From positions 124,001-188,000 of the forward strand of contig CALMQS010000038.1 in assembly GCA_937871285.1 (NCBI GenBank): a DNA stretch of 64,000 nt. Reading direction: 5' to 3'. The translations under genes were made by a program, and so were the position numbers. Source of the DNA: an uncultured Sphingobacteriales bacterium (lineage in GTDB: Bacteria > Bacteroidota > Bacteroidia > Chitinophagales > Chitinophagaceae). Below are positions 33,947 through 43,382 of this stretch, one piece after another (within the stretch, counting starts at the first letter, position 1; every line of letters starts with the position of its first letter). The notes under the pieces were generated by a model that had not been told where the DNA came from, did no database searches, and saw only the letters and a list, made by a program, of their open reading frames with translations.

Positions 33947-36900
33947 TTATTTCCTGTTGAATGTAAATTCAGTATATCCTTTTTCGCCATTCGGCAAATC
34001 ATTGCCTGCTGACCCGTAGTTTATGGTTAGCAAGGTATTGCTCCTCATATTCTCCAACTGAATGCCGGTGAGGTTACCGGTTGTTTGTAATGAAAAGGGC
34101 AACCTGATTTTTCTGTTTCCCGTGTTGCCATGTACCCTTATTTTTACTGTTCGGGCATCATATTCTAATTCCGTATATCCTCCCGATATGGTAATGCCAT
34201 TATAGGAAAACCATGCAGATGAAGATAAGAGCGCCCCACAGAATCCTTCTTTTGTTTTTACCGCATAATAATCAGGGCTGATGATAATGTCATTTCCCTG
34301 CTGCTCAACCAGAACGTTATTGAGTGAAATGGATTTTACGCTTTCCTGATAGGGATTTTCTCCTTTAACATAAGGTAATAGTATATTAAAAAAAGGCTTA
34401 TCACTGTGTAACCGGATAATTTGCTGCTCTTCGGAGTAAGCACGCTTGTTTGTGGCCTTAAATTCATTTGTTTCAATGGTGTTTTGCCAGGTTGTACCCC
34501 ATTCTGCTACTGTAAATTGCATGTTCGATGAAGACAGCGTATACAGTTCCCAATTGATACCGTTTGCAGGATGTGCCGGCCATTGCTGGCCGTTAAACAC
34601 AAAACGATTCAACCCTGGCGAAAGCTCCTTTACGGGAGATGCCCGGGGCAGTTCTTTCCGTTTGTTATTGTCATATATTCTTTTTACCGGCGTAATCAAT
34701 CCCGCGGGTGTACGAACAGCCCCTTCCGACATCATTAACATACTCCATATATTAGCCTCATTACCGGGAATGCTATCATAAAAAGCTATAATGGGCACAT
34801 CTTCATGCAGGGTAATCATATTGATTTTACGATACCATACCGCACCATTCTTCATGCTCATTTTAATATAGCTGGTACTGCTATAACCCAAATGGGCAAA
34901 TTCAACCAGGTCTGATAAAGGCCAGGTTCGGTTGGTAAGCGAGTGGCCGGTAATGGGTTGCTCTGGTTGGTTCCACTCGGGAAACAGCTTTTCAGGAACT
35001 ACCACAGACCTTATCCGGGCATCTGTTGCCGAGGGATAATAAAAAGAACTCCGGCTTAGAGATAAAGGCGTTTTTAAGGCATATACGGCCACTTCACCTG
35101 CATCGTCATTCCGGTGATCGTAGAGTTTATTACCATTTAACACCCACAATGCCGTTTCATTCGCCGTATTAATTCCCGACCTGAAATGAGAGTGATACCC
35201 GGTATAGCTGGATGTTGTAACAGTAAATACTTTTGACGGATTGTAATAAAGGTTAACCGATAAGCCTATTGATCCGAACGCAGAATTACGCATGGGCCCA
35301 TTGTAATAGCAGGAAAGTAACTCTTCACCTAACTCCTTATTTTTTTCCCTCAAGCCGGTTGCAAGGAGGGCAAATACGGACGCACTCTCCTCAGAACCAT
35401 CACCAAAAGAAATCAGCTTCCTGTTATTGCTAAAACGAACCGAAGGTGGTGTAAGTAATGATAGGTAAAACCGGGCAAAACGTTCAATTCTTGGCTCTGT
35501 GTCGAAGAGGTCTTCCATTCCGGACTGGCGTATCTGCAACATGGAATACAGAACAGGTTCAACAGCAGGCTGGATATAATGAGGCGACCCTATCCCGGCT
35601 CCATTTTCATAAATAGCCTTTTTAATATCATTGCGAACGTCTTGTACAGCCTTCTGTGCCCGCAACCGGAATTCCGGGTCATCGGCTAACAATAATGCAA
35701 AGAAGATACGGGTATTATTGTACATTAATGGCATGTTAGCCGGCCCATAATTAATGCCGGCGCTATCCACAAAAGGCACGTTATTGTCATCCCAAAGAAT
35801 ACGCGCCATCAGCGCAATAAGTTGTTCAAGCGTTTTCTTCTCGTTAGGAGTAATTATTACGTCAGCATCTGCCAATAAGGCCGAAACCAATAGCGACTGC
35901 TTTTTAAAAAGATTACTGCCCTTCCAGTATCGAAACTTACTGGTATAACTTGCCTCTCCTTCGGTATATGCAACTTCAAGCGTTGTCTTAAAGTTTATCA
36001 GGTGCTTCTTAAGTGAGGCGGCCGAGTCCGGATAACGCCAGACATCCCAGATCGTTTTATAGGCCTCATCTATACGGCACATTTGCTTGTAGAAGCCTGC
36101 ATCCTTTTTTATTTTTTGCTGCAGTGATTGAATATCACCAGCCGGCATATAGATGGCCCCCTCATAAAAAGCTGGCACTATCTTAACCGGTTTCTGCGCA
36201 TACGTTTTTATTTTACTGCCTAACCCGGAAATTCGGTTCATCTCTTTTGCAATAGGTTGTGTTTTTTCCGGCGCAGGCAAGTCTGCTTTTGTACTAATAA
36301 AAAGCCCCCACTGGAAGCGTTTCCGGGGATACCAGGAATTATCAGGCCCCCGCCGGCTAATTTCAACAGTAAATGTAGCGTATTTTTGCTGGTTCTTTTC
36401 TTTGGCTTCAGGTGAAACTTCCAGCCTCACACCAGCGCTTCTTCCGCCAATCAACCGCTTTGGCTGACCCTGAAAAAAACCGACCAGGGGAGAAGCGTTA
36501 TCACCCTTACTGTTAAACATCTGCCAGTATCTTCCCGAATTAACTTCTCCACCCGCAGGCTCCCACAATACAAGAGGCGGGTAGCTCTTTGATTTGGAGT
36601 AATCAATATCTACAGTGGCATCAAGAGGATATCGCCGTTCATCTTCCGAACGGTATTTATTTCCCGAAGGTTCATAGCCAAGTTTTATATCTGATGAAGA
36701 CCAGCCCCTGTACCTTGCTTTGTCCGGCCACAAACCATTACTTATATTGACGCTATACCTAATATCATAGTCTGAATCTTCTTCAATTAATATTGCTTTC
36801 TCCCCTTTTTTTACCGTAATTAAACAAGAGTAAAAACCGGGTCCCGCTTCCCCGCCTTTATATTTGGCTTTGCTGAATTGAAATTCCTTTTTTTGAAAGC

Positions 36901-37222
36901 TATAGGTTATGCTTACGGTAACCTGTATGGATGAATTGGTAACAAACTTAACATTCATTGAAATGGGGGGAGTAGGGCTTTTTAGTTCATTCTGCTTATC
37001 ATTTGAGTATACGCCATTACTATAAATAAATGCCTGAACCGGAGCGGGAGCAGGCTGCCCATTTTTAAAAGCACTTTCTGCAGGAATAACAATACCCAGT
37101 AAGCCGTTCCTTATTTCAATAGTGTTGCCTTTTGTTTTAACAGACACATTTTGTGTATTAGCCAGTGAATTTGAGAAAAATGCAAGTGAGAAGAAAATGA
37201 TTTTATAAAAAAAACTTGTCAT
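33947..37222 (-). CDS. Secreted heparinase II/III-like protein
   Basis: The 1091-residue protein starts with a signal peptide (hydrophobic 5-20, cleavage likely after NSLA-NTQ). The N-terminal 330 residues look like beta sandwich. Residues about 350-640 are helical, as in the alpha toroid of polysaccharide lyases. Residues about 660-1080 are beta-rich and contain HSHFRSGINTANETALWVLNG and LYDHRNDDAGEVAVYAL, which resemble the central His/Tyr region of heparinase II/III-like lyases. I infer a lyase or related enzyme working on the locus's own polymer in the periplasm or outside. Catalytic residues cannot be assigned with certainty. The start codon overlaps the stop of the FkbM gene by 4 nt, so it belongs to the operon. 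Confidence 0.6.
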   Translation of the reverse strand: MTSFFYKIIFFSLAFFSNSLANTQNVSVKTKGNTIEIRNGLLGIVIPAESAFKNGQPAPAPVQAFIYSNGVYSNDKQNELKSPTPPISMNVKFVTNSSIQVTVSITYSFQKKEFQFSKAKYKGGEAGPGFYSCLITVKKGEKAILIEEDSDYDIRYSVNISNGLWPDKARYRGWSSSDIKLGYEPSGNKYRSEDERRYPLDATVDIDYSKSKSYPPLVLWEPAGGEVNSGRYWQMFNSKGDNASPLVGFFQGQPKRLIGGRSAGVRLEVSPEAKEKNQQKYATFTVEISRRGPDNSWYPRKRFQWGLFISTKADLPAPEKTQPIAKEMNRISGLGSKIKTYAQKPVKIVPAFYEGAIYMPAGDIQSLQQKIKKDAGFYKQMCRIDEAYKTIWDVWRYPDSAASLKKHLINFKTTLEVAYTEGEASYTSKFRYWKGSNLFKKQSLLVSALLADADVIITPNEKKTLEQLIALMARILWDDNNVPFVDSAGINYGPANMPLMYNNTRIFFALLLADDPEFRLRAQKAVQDVRNDIKKAIYENGAGIGSPHYIQPAVEPVLYSMLQIRQSGMEDLFDTEPRIERFARFYLSLLTPPSVRFSNNRKLISFGDGSEESASVFALLATGLREKNKELGEELLSCYYNGPMRNSAFGSIGLSVNLYYNPSKVFTVTTSSYTGYHSHFRSGINTANETALWVLNGNKLYDHRNDDAGEVAVYALKTPLSLSRSSFYYPSATDARIRSVVVPEKLFPEWNQPEQPITGHSLTNRTWPLSDLVEFAHLGYSSTSYIKMSMKNGAVWYRKINMITLHEDVPIIAFYDSIPGNEANIWSMLMMSEGAVRTPAGLITPVKRIYDNNKRKELPRASPVKELSPGLNRFVFNGQQWPAHPANGINWELYTLSSSNMQFTVAEWGTTWQNTIETNEFKATNKRAYSEEQQIIRLHSDKPFFNILLPYVKGENPYQESVKSISLNNVLVEQQGNDIIISPDYYAVKTKEGFCGALLSSSAWFSYNGITISGGYTELEYDARTVKIRVHGNTGNRKIRLPFSLQTTGNLTGIQLENMRSNTLLTINYGSAGNDLPNGEKGYTEFTFNRK

Positions 37223-38082
37223 TCTTTTATTCGGCTCGTGGTATAAGATTCTATTCGGGACGTTAATTCATTCGGACACAACAGATATTCACAAAAATCC
37301 ATGTTTGAATGAATTCCAATTGTTTGAATTCGTTCTATTTGCAATGTATTCAGATCTTTCTTATTCCTGAACATGGTATAGTTAATTTCTTTTAGCATTG
37401 CTTCGATTTTGTTTTGACGCTGAATCCTCATCTGGTTTTCATTTGAATAACAGGGCAATATTTCTATCAGTATAAATGGTCTGTCAAGTTTTATTCTTTC
37501 CAGTAAAGAACATAAAACAAAAGATTCAGCGCCTTCTACATCAATTTTTATTATGCTTATAGGACCAGTGCTCAGGTTAAGACTTGCAAAATCAAAAACG
37601 GGAACCGCTTTTTTAAATATCACTTTTCGCTCAGGCCGAAAATCAGGTATTAATGAAGCGCTTGAATCAGTCGAATAAAAGGAATAAAAATTAAGATGTA
37701 ATAATTCATCAGATGTCATTATGCCCACCGGGTAAAGGGTGCAGTTCATGAATCTGTTTTTAGCAATTAATTCTTCAACATAAAAAATGCATTTTGGATT
37801 AGGTTCAAATCCAATATATTCTGCTGCAGGAGCAACTGACTTAAGCTTAATGAGCGTTTGACCGGTATTAACTCCTATGTCAAAAAACACTCCGGAGTTT
37901 ATTCCGTATAGTATTTTAATAGTATGGATCATCCAGGATTCAGATATATAATAATGTTCACTACCTATGGAATAAATAATTGGAAATTTGAACCGAACTC
38001 CATTTATATACTTTATATAGGTAAAATTAACCAGCTTTTGGAGCCCAAGTTTGTTGAGAATCCTGTAAAATAAATAAATCAT
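37219..38082 (-). CDS. FkbM-family methyltransferase (2 of 3)
   Basis: The 287-residue methyltransferase shows FFDIGVNTGQTLIKLKSV near 70-87 (SAM loop) and SIIKIDVEGAESFVLCSLLERI near 176-197 (in part: IIKIDVEGAESFVL), followed by RPFILIEILP. It should O-methylate a sugar. It is coupled by a 4-nt overlap to the downstream heparinase-like gene. Upstream is a 438-nt stretch without a gene, so a new transcription start may lie there. Confidence 0.88.
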   Translation of the reverse strand: MIYLFYRILNKLGLQKLVNFTYIKYINGVRFKFPIIYSIGSEHYYISESWMIHTIKILYGINSGVFFDIGVNTGQTLIKLKSVAPAAEYIGFEPNPKCIFYVEELIAKNRFMNCTLYPVGIMTSDELLHLNFYSFYSTDSSASLIPDFRPERKVIFKKAVPVFDFASLNLSTGPISIIKIDVEGAESFVLCSLLERIKLDRPFILIEILPCYSNENQMRIQRQNKIEAMLKEINYTMFRNKKDLNTLQIERIQTIGIHSNMDFCEYLLCPNELTSRIESYTTSRIKE

Positions 38083-38520
38083 TGTTTTATGCGCCCTGCG
38101 TCCTATTGGAGCAGGGCTTTTTATAGCAATATAAGCTTCAGAAGATGCTATTCCTATTTAATAATCGTTTCAGAAGATGTAGAATGAAGTATTTTAACTG
38201 AACAAATTGAGACAATATTACAAATATTTCTCCACATTATAACAAGGAATTATAACTGAAACCAACATAATACCCGCCTTTATAATTATTGTATTCTCGT
38301 TAGTGTAACTGAAATGAAAAAATACTAGTTATTGCCAATTGATTAAATTATAGCCAGCATAAGTAACATAATTTTTTAGAAAGATCACGTTTAACTTCGT
38401 TGACTTACTATATTCTTCGACTTTTCCTATGCAAGGTTACTGTTTTCCATACTTATTCGGAATATGGATTATAGTTAATTGGCTTCTAATTAATTTATCA
38501 TATTATATCTTGAACTAAAC
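38083..38520. other. AT-rich spacer inside the polysaccharide locus
   Basis: No open frame with family likeness on either strand. It holds a short hairpin, CCCTGC (38094-38099) with GCAGGG (38111-38116), followed on the plus strand by CTTTTT, and a repeated TTCAGAAGATG word (near 38137 and 38169). The rest is low-GC sequence without a recognisable promoter. It separates the MBOAT module from the FkbM/heparinase module and may be a junction of separately acquired parts. Confidence 0.5.
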
Positions 38521-39447
38521 TCATTTCAAATGGTGTTTCAACTCTTTATTAAAAGCAGCAACTCCGTCTCTATTTAAATGGTGCTTATCATAAAAATCCA
38601 GGCTATCGTTTAAATGCATTAACTCGTTAAAATTGTAATAGCTAACGTTATAGGTATTCATCAATGAATCAAAAGCCTGGTTATTGATATATGAATGATA
38701 AAAACTTGAAGTTACCGGTGCGTATACCAGAACCAACTCAATTTTTTTTGTTTTAATTCTTGTCACGGTTTTTTCAAATGCCTTAATTTGTTCACGTCTG
38801 AATTCCCATTGCTTTGCGGGCTCACAACAGGTGTCGGAGAACTGCTGCAAATCTTTTTCAACATATCCCCCCCGGATATAGGTATCATTAAATTTCTGCT
38901 TTCTTACCGGTTCGCTAAAGGAATTATACAAATGTAAAGCCTCACACCAGGAGCTATAAATTAAAGTGTTGTATGTGGGAATATCATTTATCTTAAATGC
39001 CATTATTACAGAACCTATATCATTTTTATCATTGGATATGATGTCCAATGCTGATTCAACGCCATCAATACAAAAGCCATTTGGAAACACCTCATAAATA
39101 ATCATTTTAGGGGTTACTTTATCCAGGTAGCGTTGTAGCAGCAAATCCGTTTGAATAGGTGTTTGGGAGTTGCTGCCTAAATTAAAGGTTTTCATTCCGG
39201 GAAAATTCCGGGGGTCAAATCCACGATAAGCATGTGATGAGCCCAGGAATAAAATATCTACTCCTTTATCCAATTGTTTAATTTCTTTTAACCTGGAAAA
39301 AGTATAACCATAGCCCCCTTTCACATATTTAATATTTGGCTTAAACGACTGAGGAAAGCGCCACCCCCAAAGTAAAACCGACACCAGGTAAACCGGTATT
39401 GCAAAAACAACAAAAAGCAACAGTCTTTTTAAAAAAAAAATCATCAC
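38521..39447 (-). CDS. SGNH-like protein, partner of MBOAT acyltransferase
   Basis: The 308-residue protein has one N-terminal membrane anchor (about residues 8-27) and a periplasmic domain of SGNH type: LFLGSSHAYRGFDPRNF near 66-82 with the nucleophile Ser, NLGSNSQTPIQTDLLL near 88-103, and the C-terminal YDKHHLNRDG near 286-295 with the Asp-His pair. AlgJ/AlgX- and DltD-like proteins with this layout pass an acyl group, provided by an MBOAT protein, to a polysaccharide. The MBOAT gene lies immediately upstream, with adjacent stop and start codons. Confidence 0.78.
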   Translation of the reverse strand: MMIFFLKRLLLFVVFAIPVYLVSVLLWGWRFPQSFKPNIKYVKGGYGYTFSRLKEIKQLDKGVDILFLGSSHAYRGFDPRNFPGMKTFNLGSNSQTPIQTDLLLQRYLDKVTPKMIIYEVFPNGFCIDGVESALDIISNDKNDIGSVIMAFKINDIPTYNTLIYSSWCEALHLYNSFSEPVRKQKFNDTYIRGGYVEKDLQQFSDTCCEPAKQWEFRREQIKAFEKTVTRIKTKKIELVLVYAPVTSSFYHSYINNQAFDSLMNTYNVSYYNFNELMHLNDSLDFYDKHHLNRDGVAAFNKELKHHLK

Positions 39448-40911
39448 CTAAAACTGAAAATAAATAAACGGACTCTCATCCGTTTTCATATACACTCCCA
39501 TTAGTACAATAATGAAACTGTAAAATGCCCACCTCAGTAACCTGTGCCAGCCTGTACCAATATTTGCAATAGCGTATGGTTGTGCTCTCCCTATCCATTC
39601 GATAATATTAAAAAAAGCCAGCAGGCAAAACATAGGTGCCGGAGCAATAGCAGTACTTATAAAATCACTTCCTTTAGGAACCGTCAGCAAAGACAGGGAG
39701 AAAATACCCGAAAAATAGGATAACGCATGTTCCATATTCTCTGCTCTGAAAAAGACCCAGGCAAGCACTGTCAACCCAAATGTGATTATCATGCTGATCA
39801 GTTCTTGGGGGGCAGGTAATATCCGCCCCTGTGCCACAATTTCCATATTGTTCCTGTTTCTGTTGGTTAGCATAAGCGGCAAAAAGTAAATGGCGTTTAA
39901 TGCGCCCCAGGCTATAAACGTCCAGTTAGCACCATGCCAGAATCCGCTAACAATAAAGATGATAAAAGTATTTCTTATTTTTTTCCAGGTTCCTCCTTTG
40001 CTGCCACCAAGGGGAATATAAAGATAGTCTCGGAACCAGGAAGACAGAGAGATATGCCATCTTCTCCAAAACTCCGCGATATCCCTTGAAAAATACGGAA
40101 ATGAGAAATTCCTTAACAGTTCTATCCCGAAAAGTCTTGCGGTTCCCAGCGCTATATCAGAATATCCGGAGAAATCTCCATAAATCTGGAAGGCAAAAAA
40201 TATGGCGCCAAGTAATAGGACACTTCCCGGGTAATGAGAGGAATTATTAAAAATCAGGTTTGCATAATCAGCACAGTTGTCCGCAATAACCACTTTCTTA
40301 AACAATCCCCATAAAATTTGGCGTAATCCATCAACCGCCTGGTTATAGTTAAACACTCTCTTCCTCTTAATTTGTGGCAAAAGGTGCGTAGCCCTTTCTA
40401 TCGGACCAGCCACCAGCAATGGAAAAAAGCTCACAAATACCGCATAATCTACAAAGTTCCGCTCGGCTGTGATTTTATTATTGTAAACGTCAATTACATA
40501 TGACAAACCATGAAAAGTGTAAAATGAAATCCCTACCGGAAGTATAATATTTAATACCCATGGATTTACATTTAATCCCAAATTGGACAGTGCTTCTGCA
40601 AAAGTTTCTGTAAAAAAATTATAGTATTTAAAAAAACCTAAAAAACCTAAATTGACTATAATGCTCAACAAAAACCAAACCCTCTTTCTTTGTTGATTAT
40701 CCGCCTCCGACATTTTTATACCGGTATAGAAGTCGAGCAGGGTTGAGAACATTAACAAAAACAAAAACCGCCAGTCCCAGCAGGAATAGAAATAATAACT
40801 TGCAATTAAAAGAAAGGAATTTTGAATCTTCAGGTTTCTATTAGCAATAAACCAATAGATGAAAAAAACAACCGGTAAAAATAATGCGAAACTGAACGAA
40901 TTAAAAAGCAT
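39448..40911 (-). CDS. MBOAT-family O-acyltransferase (AlgI-like)
   Basis: A 487-residue multi-spanning inner-membrane protein that moves acyl groups across the membrane for polysaccharide acylation. The N-terminus MLFNSFSFALFLPVVF and the segments GISFYTFHGLSYVIDVY near 126-142 and FPLLVAGPIERATHLLPQ near 166-183 are typical of the AlgI/PatA group. DIAEFWRRWHISLSSWFRDYLYIPLGG (in part: FWRRWHISLSSWFRDYLYIP) and the catalytic His in VSGFWHGANWTFIAWG near 318-333 are intact. It pairs with the SGNH-like protein encoded next. Confidence 0.95.
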   Translation of the reverse strand: MLFNSFSFALFLPVVFFIYWFIANRNLKIQNSFLLIASYYFYSCWDWRFLFLLMFSTLLDFYTGIKMSEADNQQRKRVWFLLSIIVNLGFLGFFKYYNFFTETFAEALSNLGLNVNPWVLNIILPVGISFYTFHGLSYVIDVYNNKITAERNFVDYAVFVSFFPLLVAGPIERATHLLPQIKRKRVFNYNQAVDGLRQILWGLFKKVVIADNCADYANLIFNNSSHYPGSVLLLGAIFFAFQIYGDFSGYSDIALGTARLFGIELLRNFSFPYFSRDIAEFWRRWHISLSSWFRDYLYIPLGGSKGGTWKKIRNTFIIFIVSGFWHGANWTFIAWGALNAIYFLPLMLTNRNRNNMEIVAQGRILPAPQELISMIITFGLTVLAWVFFRAENMEHALSYFSGIFSLSLLTVPKGSDFISTAIAPAPMFCLLAFFNIIEWIGRAQPYAIANIGTGWHRLLRWAFYSFIIVLMGVYMKTDESPFIYFQF

Positions 40912-40960
40912 AGTGGTTTAGACAGTATTATACTGCCTGATTTTATGCCTAAATATTTTC

Positions 40961-41986
40961 TTATTTGTGAATAATATAGGCGTTGCTATCGATTTCAAAT
41001 TTCTTGAATTTACTATTCAAAGGGAAACCACTAAAAATATATTCTGATACCGCAGTTTTATCATTATTATAAGAGATTTCAGAATTAAAAATGAAACCAA
41101 GCTTTATTCTCATTGCCAGGTACCTCATCTTTATCTTTGATCGCCCTGTTATTTGAGAAATATAACCTTTAATGCCCCGCCTGCAGTTAGGATAAAAATA
41201 ATTATATAACACATAGTGCATAGCTGCCATATTATTATTATCACCTCTACTTATTTTAAGAAAAAGCGAAGACATCTGTCTTAGGAAGTACATAGTAGTA
41301 GTATAAGAACCGCCTATAATGCCTGCATTATACAGGGCTAAATCAAAAAAATTACCAGGCATAGAGCAACCTAGTTTTTTTGAAAGCTTTGCAACGGAAT
41401 TTATATTCCAGTTCGACTGGTAGATTTTGTTTCCACTACCCCGCCCAACGAAGATTGTATTTTCGCTCTTCTGACCGAAAAAAGGGAAAGGATCTGATGT
41501 AAAGGTCACATCATTCCCGTCAGTAAAAAGAATATAAGAAGGGGAATAACGTAAAAAAAAAAGATAATAAATAATGAACCGCTCATCGTTTAAGCTAAAA
41601 TTACCGAGCTTACATTTCACAAACCTTATATTAGGCGTTTGATACTTTTGAATAAATTCTTTCGACAAATTATCATAAAAAACAATACCAAACAGGTTTA
41701 ATTGTAATACACTAAAGTACCAGGGTTCTATGTATTTGATATCATCAGCATCTACCTGGATATTCCGTTGAGGGTCTGTACTTGTTGTGAAGTAAGTGGT
41801 ACATACAACAGCGTCCCCAATATGCTCAATTTGTTCAACCTCTCTTTCTGCTGCAAGCAGATCAACATTTTCAATCTTGTAAAGTTGATCCCTGTCATCC
41901 ATTAAAACATTTTTGAATCGCTGCAATTTCTCTTGAACTTCAATACTGCGGCTGGATGGGCAATCAAAATTACTACTCACCTTCAT
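40961..41986 (-). CDS. Uncharacterised protein, possibly a GT-A glycosyltransferase
   Basis: I do not recognise a family for this 341-residue protein. It has no signal peptide or membrane helix. DAVVCTTYFTTSTDPQR near 57-73 looks like the first strand of a Rossmann-type fold. ILFTDGNDVTFTSDPFPFF near 150-168 resembles a DxD-type metal site of GT-A enzymes, followed by a small-residue segment and NAGIIGGSYTTTMYFL near 215-230, as in galactosyltransferase-like proteins. The ending AYIIHK is also common in such enzymes. Position among sugar-modifying genes supports a transferase role. Low GC compared with the flanking housekeeping genes. Confidence 0.55.
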   Translation of the reverse strand: MKVSSNFDCPSSRSIEVQEKLQRFKNVLMDDRDQLYKIENVDLLAAEREVEQIEHIGDAVVCTTYFTTSTDPQRNIQVDADDIKYIEPWYFSVLQLNLFGIVFYDNLSKEFIQKYQTPNIRFVKCKLGNFSLNDERFIIYYLFFLRYSPSYILFTDGNDVTFTSDPFPFFGQKSENTIFVGRGSGNKIYQSNWNINSVAKLSKKLGCSMPGNFFDLALYNAGIIGGSYTTTMYFLRQMSSLFLKISRGDNNNMAAMHYVLYNYFYPNCRRGIKGYISQITGRSKIKMRYLAMRIKLGFIFNSEISYNNDKTAVSEYIFSGFPLNSKFKKFEIDSNAYIIHK

Positions 41987-42049
41987 TTTGTTTCACTCCA
42001 ATTGATTAATGAAATAGTTCTTAAGAAATAGATGTTATTCTTATACGCA

Positions 42050-42817
42050 TTATAGCCTGTGCGCCCAAATGTTCAGTTTCATATCCTGGTTTAATTCTGC
42101 TGAATTATCGATGAAGTGATTTGTTTTTTTGAATTCATCTTCTATAAAATATCTGAACCCGTTTTCTTCGAACATCTGTAAATACTTTGAAAGATATTGC
42201 GGATCGTTTACAAAAGAATGATATTCCAGGAATATGTGATCCAGGTTGCCGATATTGTTCCTGATATCCTCAATGATAAATTTTTCAGCCCCCTCAATAT
42301 CAATTTTCAAAAGATCCACTTTTTGCTGAAGGTATTTATGCAGGGGAATTGTTTCTACCTCATAACTGGACTCAAGATTCTTCTCAACAATCAATGATCC
42401 GGATATTTTCTCATTGGTTGTAAATAGTTGTTTCCCCTCTTTGTCAGATAAAGCCTTATTAATACATGTAACATCTGCGAGTTTGTTTTCCTGAACATTT
42501 TTGACCAAAGAAGCATAAGCTTTTTTGGAGGGTTCGAAAGCAATAATTCTGGACTTGGGATATTTTCTTTTCCAATACAATACTCCGAGTCCAATATTAG
42601 CCCCTGCATCTATAATTAGCGGACTATCAGTGTTACTTGTAAAATTGTATATGTCTCGTTCAAAAATATGTCTGAAAACCTTTGTTATACATGCTAAGTC
42701 ATGTGTATATAACTTAAATTTTTCAAACACTTTATAGTGGAATTCTCCTTGCTTCTTTATTTCAAGTTTCTGTAAGTTTTTCCGCTTTCTGAATCTATTT
42801 AAGAGTTTGTTCAACAT
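42050..42817 (-). CDS. FkbM-family methyltransferase (3 of 3)
   Basis: A 255-residue methyltransferase. PLIIDAGANIGLGVLYWKRKYP near 66-87 (in part: DAGANIGLGVLYWK) is the SAM loop, IIAFEPSKKAYASLVKNV near 91-108 the acidic strand, and VDLLKIDIEGAEKFIIEDI near 164-182 the FkbM signature. It lies 1 nt after the hexapeptide acyltransferase gene in transcription order, and is the third methyltransferase of this type in the locus, so the product probably carries several O-methyl groups or the locus has merged modules. Confidence 0.9.
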   Translation of the reverse strand: MLNKLLNRFRKRKNLQKLEIKKQGEFHYKVFEKFKLYTHDLACITKVFRHIFERDIYNFTSNTDSPLIIDAGANIGLGVLYWKRKYPKSRIIAFEPSKKAYASLVKNVQENKLADVTCINKALSDKEGKQLFTTNEKISGSLIVEKNLESSYEVETIPLHKYLQQKVDLLKIDIEGAEKFIIEDIRNNIGNLDHIFLEYHSFVNDPQYLSKYLQMFEENGFRYFIEDEFKKTNHFIDNSAELNQDMKLNIWAHRL

Positions 42818-42818
42818 A

Positions 42819-43382
42819 TTATTCTCGTATTTTTATTACCCTTGCAGGAACACCGCCCACTATTGCATTTTTTTTAATATCTTTTGTCACCACTGCTCCG
42901 GCGGCTATTATGGAGTTTTTTTCAATATTAACTCCATCCAGAATATTAACTCCGGCTCCTATCCAAACATTATCTCCTATTTTTATGCCTTTCCTTTCTA
43001 TTCCCTGTAATCTTATGGGAGTATCTAAATCTTTGAATTGGTGATTGGCGGGGATAATTACAGTATGAGTTGCTATGCGCACTTCGTTACCAATTGTTAG
43101 ATTTCCATGCCCATATAATACACAGAAAGGATTGATACTTGTATGATTGCCTATTTTTATATTTCCGCCATACGTAGCAATAATTACGTTTTCAAGAATA
43201 TTGCAGTTATCGCCTATTTCAATCGTTCCTCCTTTTTCATTATTTAATATCACGGTGCTGTCAATGTGTGTATTTTTACCAACGACTATATTCTGCCTGT
43301 TTCCCTTGAGAGTAAAAGAGGAATTGTCTTTCTTAAGCCTTAGTTTTGAGAGTAGATTCCACATTAAGATAAATTTTGCCAA
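42819..43382 (-). CDS. Hexapeptide-repeat (LbH) acyltransferase
   Basis: The 187-residue protein is a left-handed beta-helix made of hexapeptide turns ([50 protein letters not shown], and [21 protein letters not shown] in part), with the catalytic His in PANH near 113. The C-terminal [23 protein letters not shown] is typical of WcaF/LacA/NodL-like O-acetyltransferases. Its first 50 nt overlap the end of the ABC transporter gene; an internal ATG at 43364 would shorten the overlap. It probably acetylates a sugar. Confidence 0.9.
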   Translation of the reverse strand: MAKFILMWNLLSKLRLKKDNSSFTLKGNRQNIVVGKNTHIDSTVILNNEKGGTIEIGDNCNILENVIIATYGGNIKIGNHTSINPFCVLYGHGNLTIGNEVRIATHTVIIPANHQFKDLDTPIRLQGIERKGIKIGDNVWIGAGVNILDGVNIEKNSIIAAGAVVTKDIKKNAIVGGVPARVIKIRE

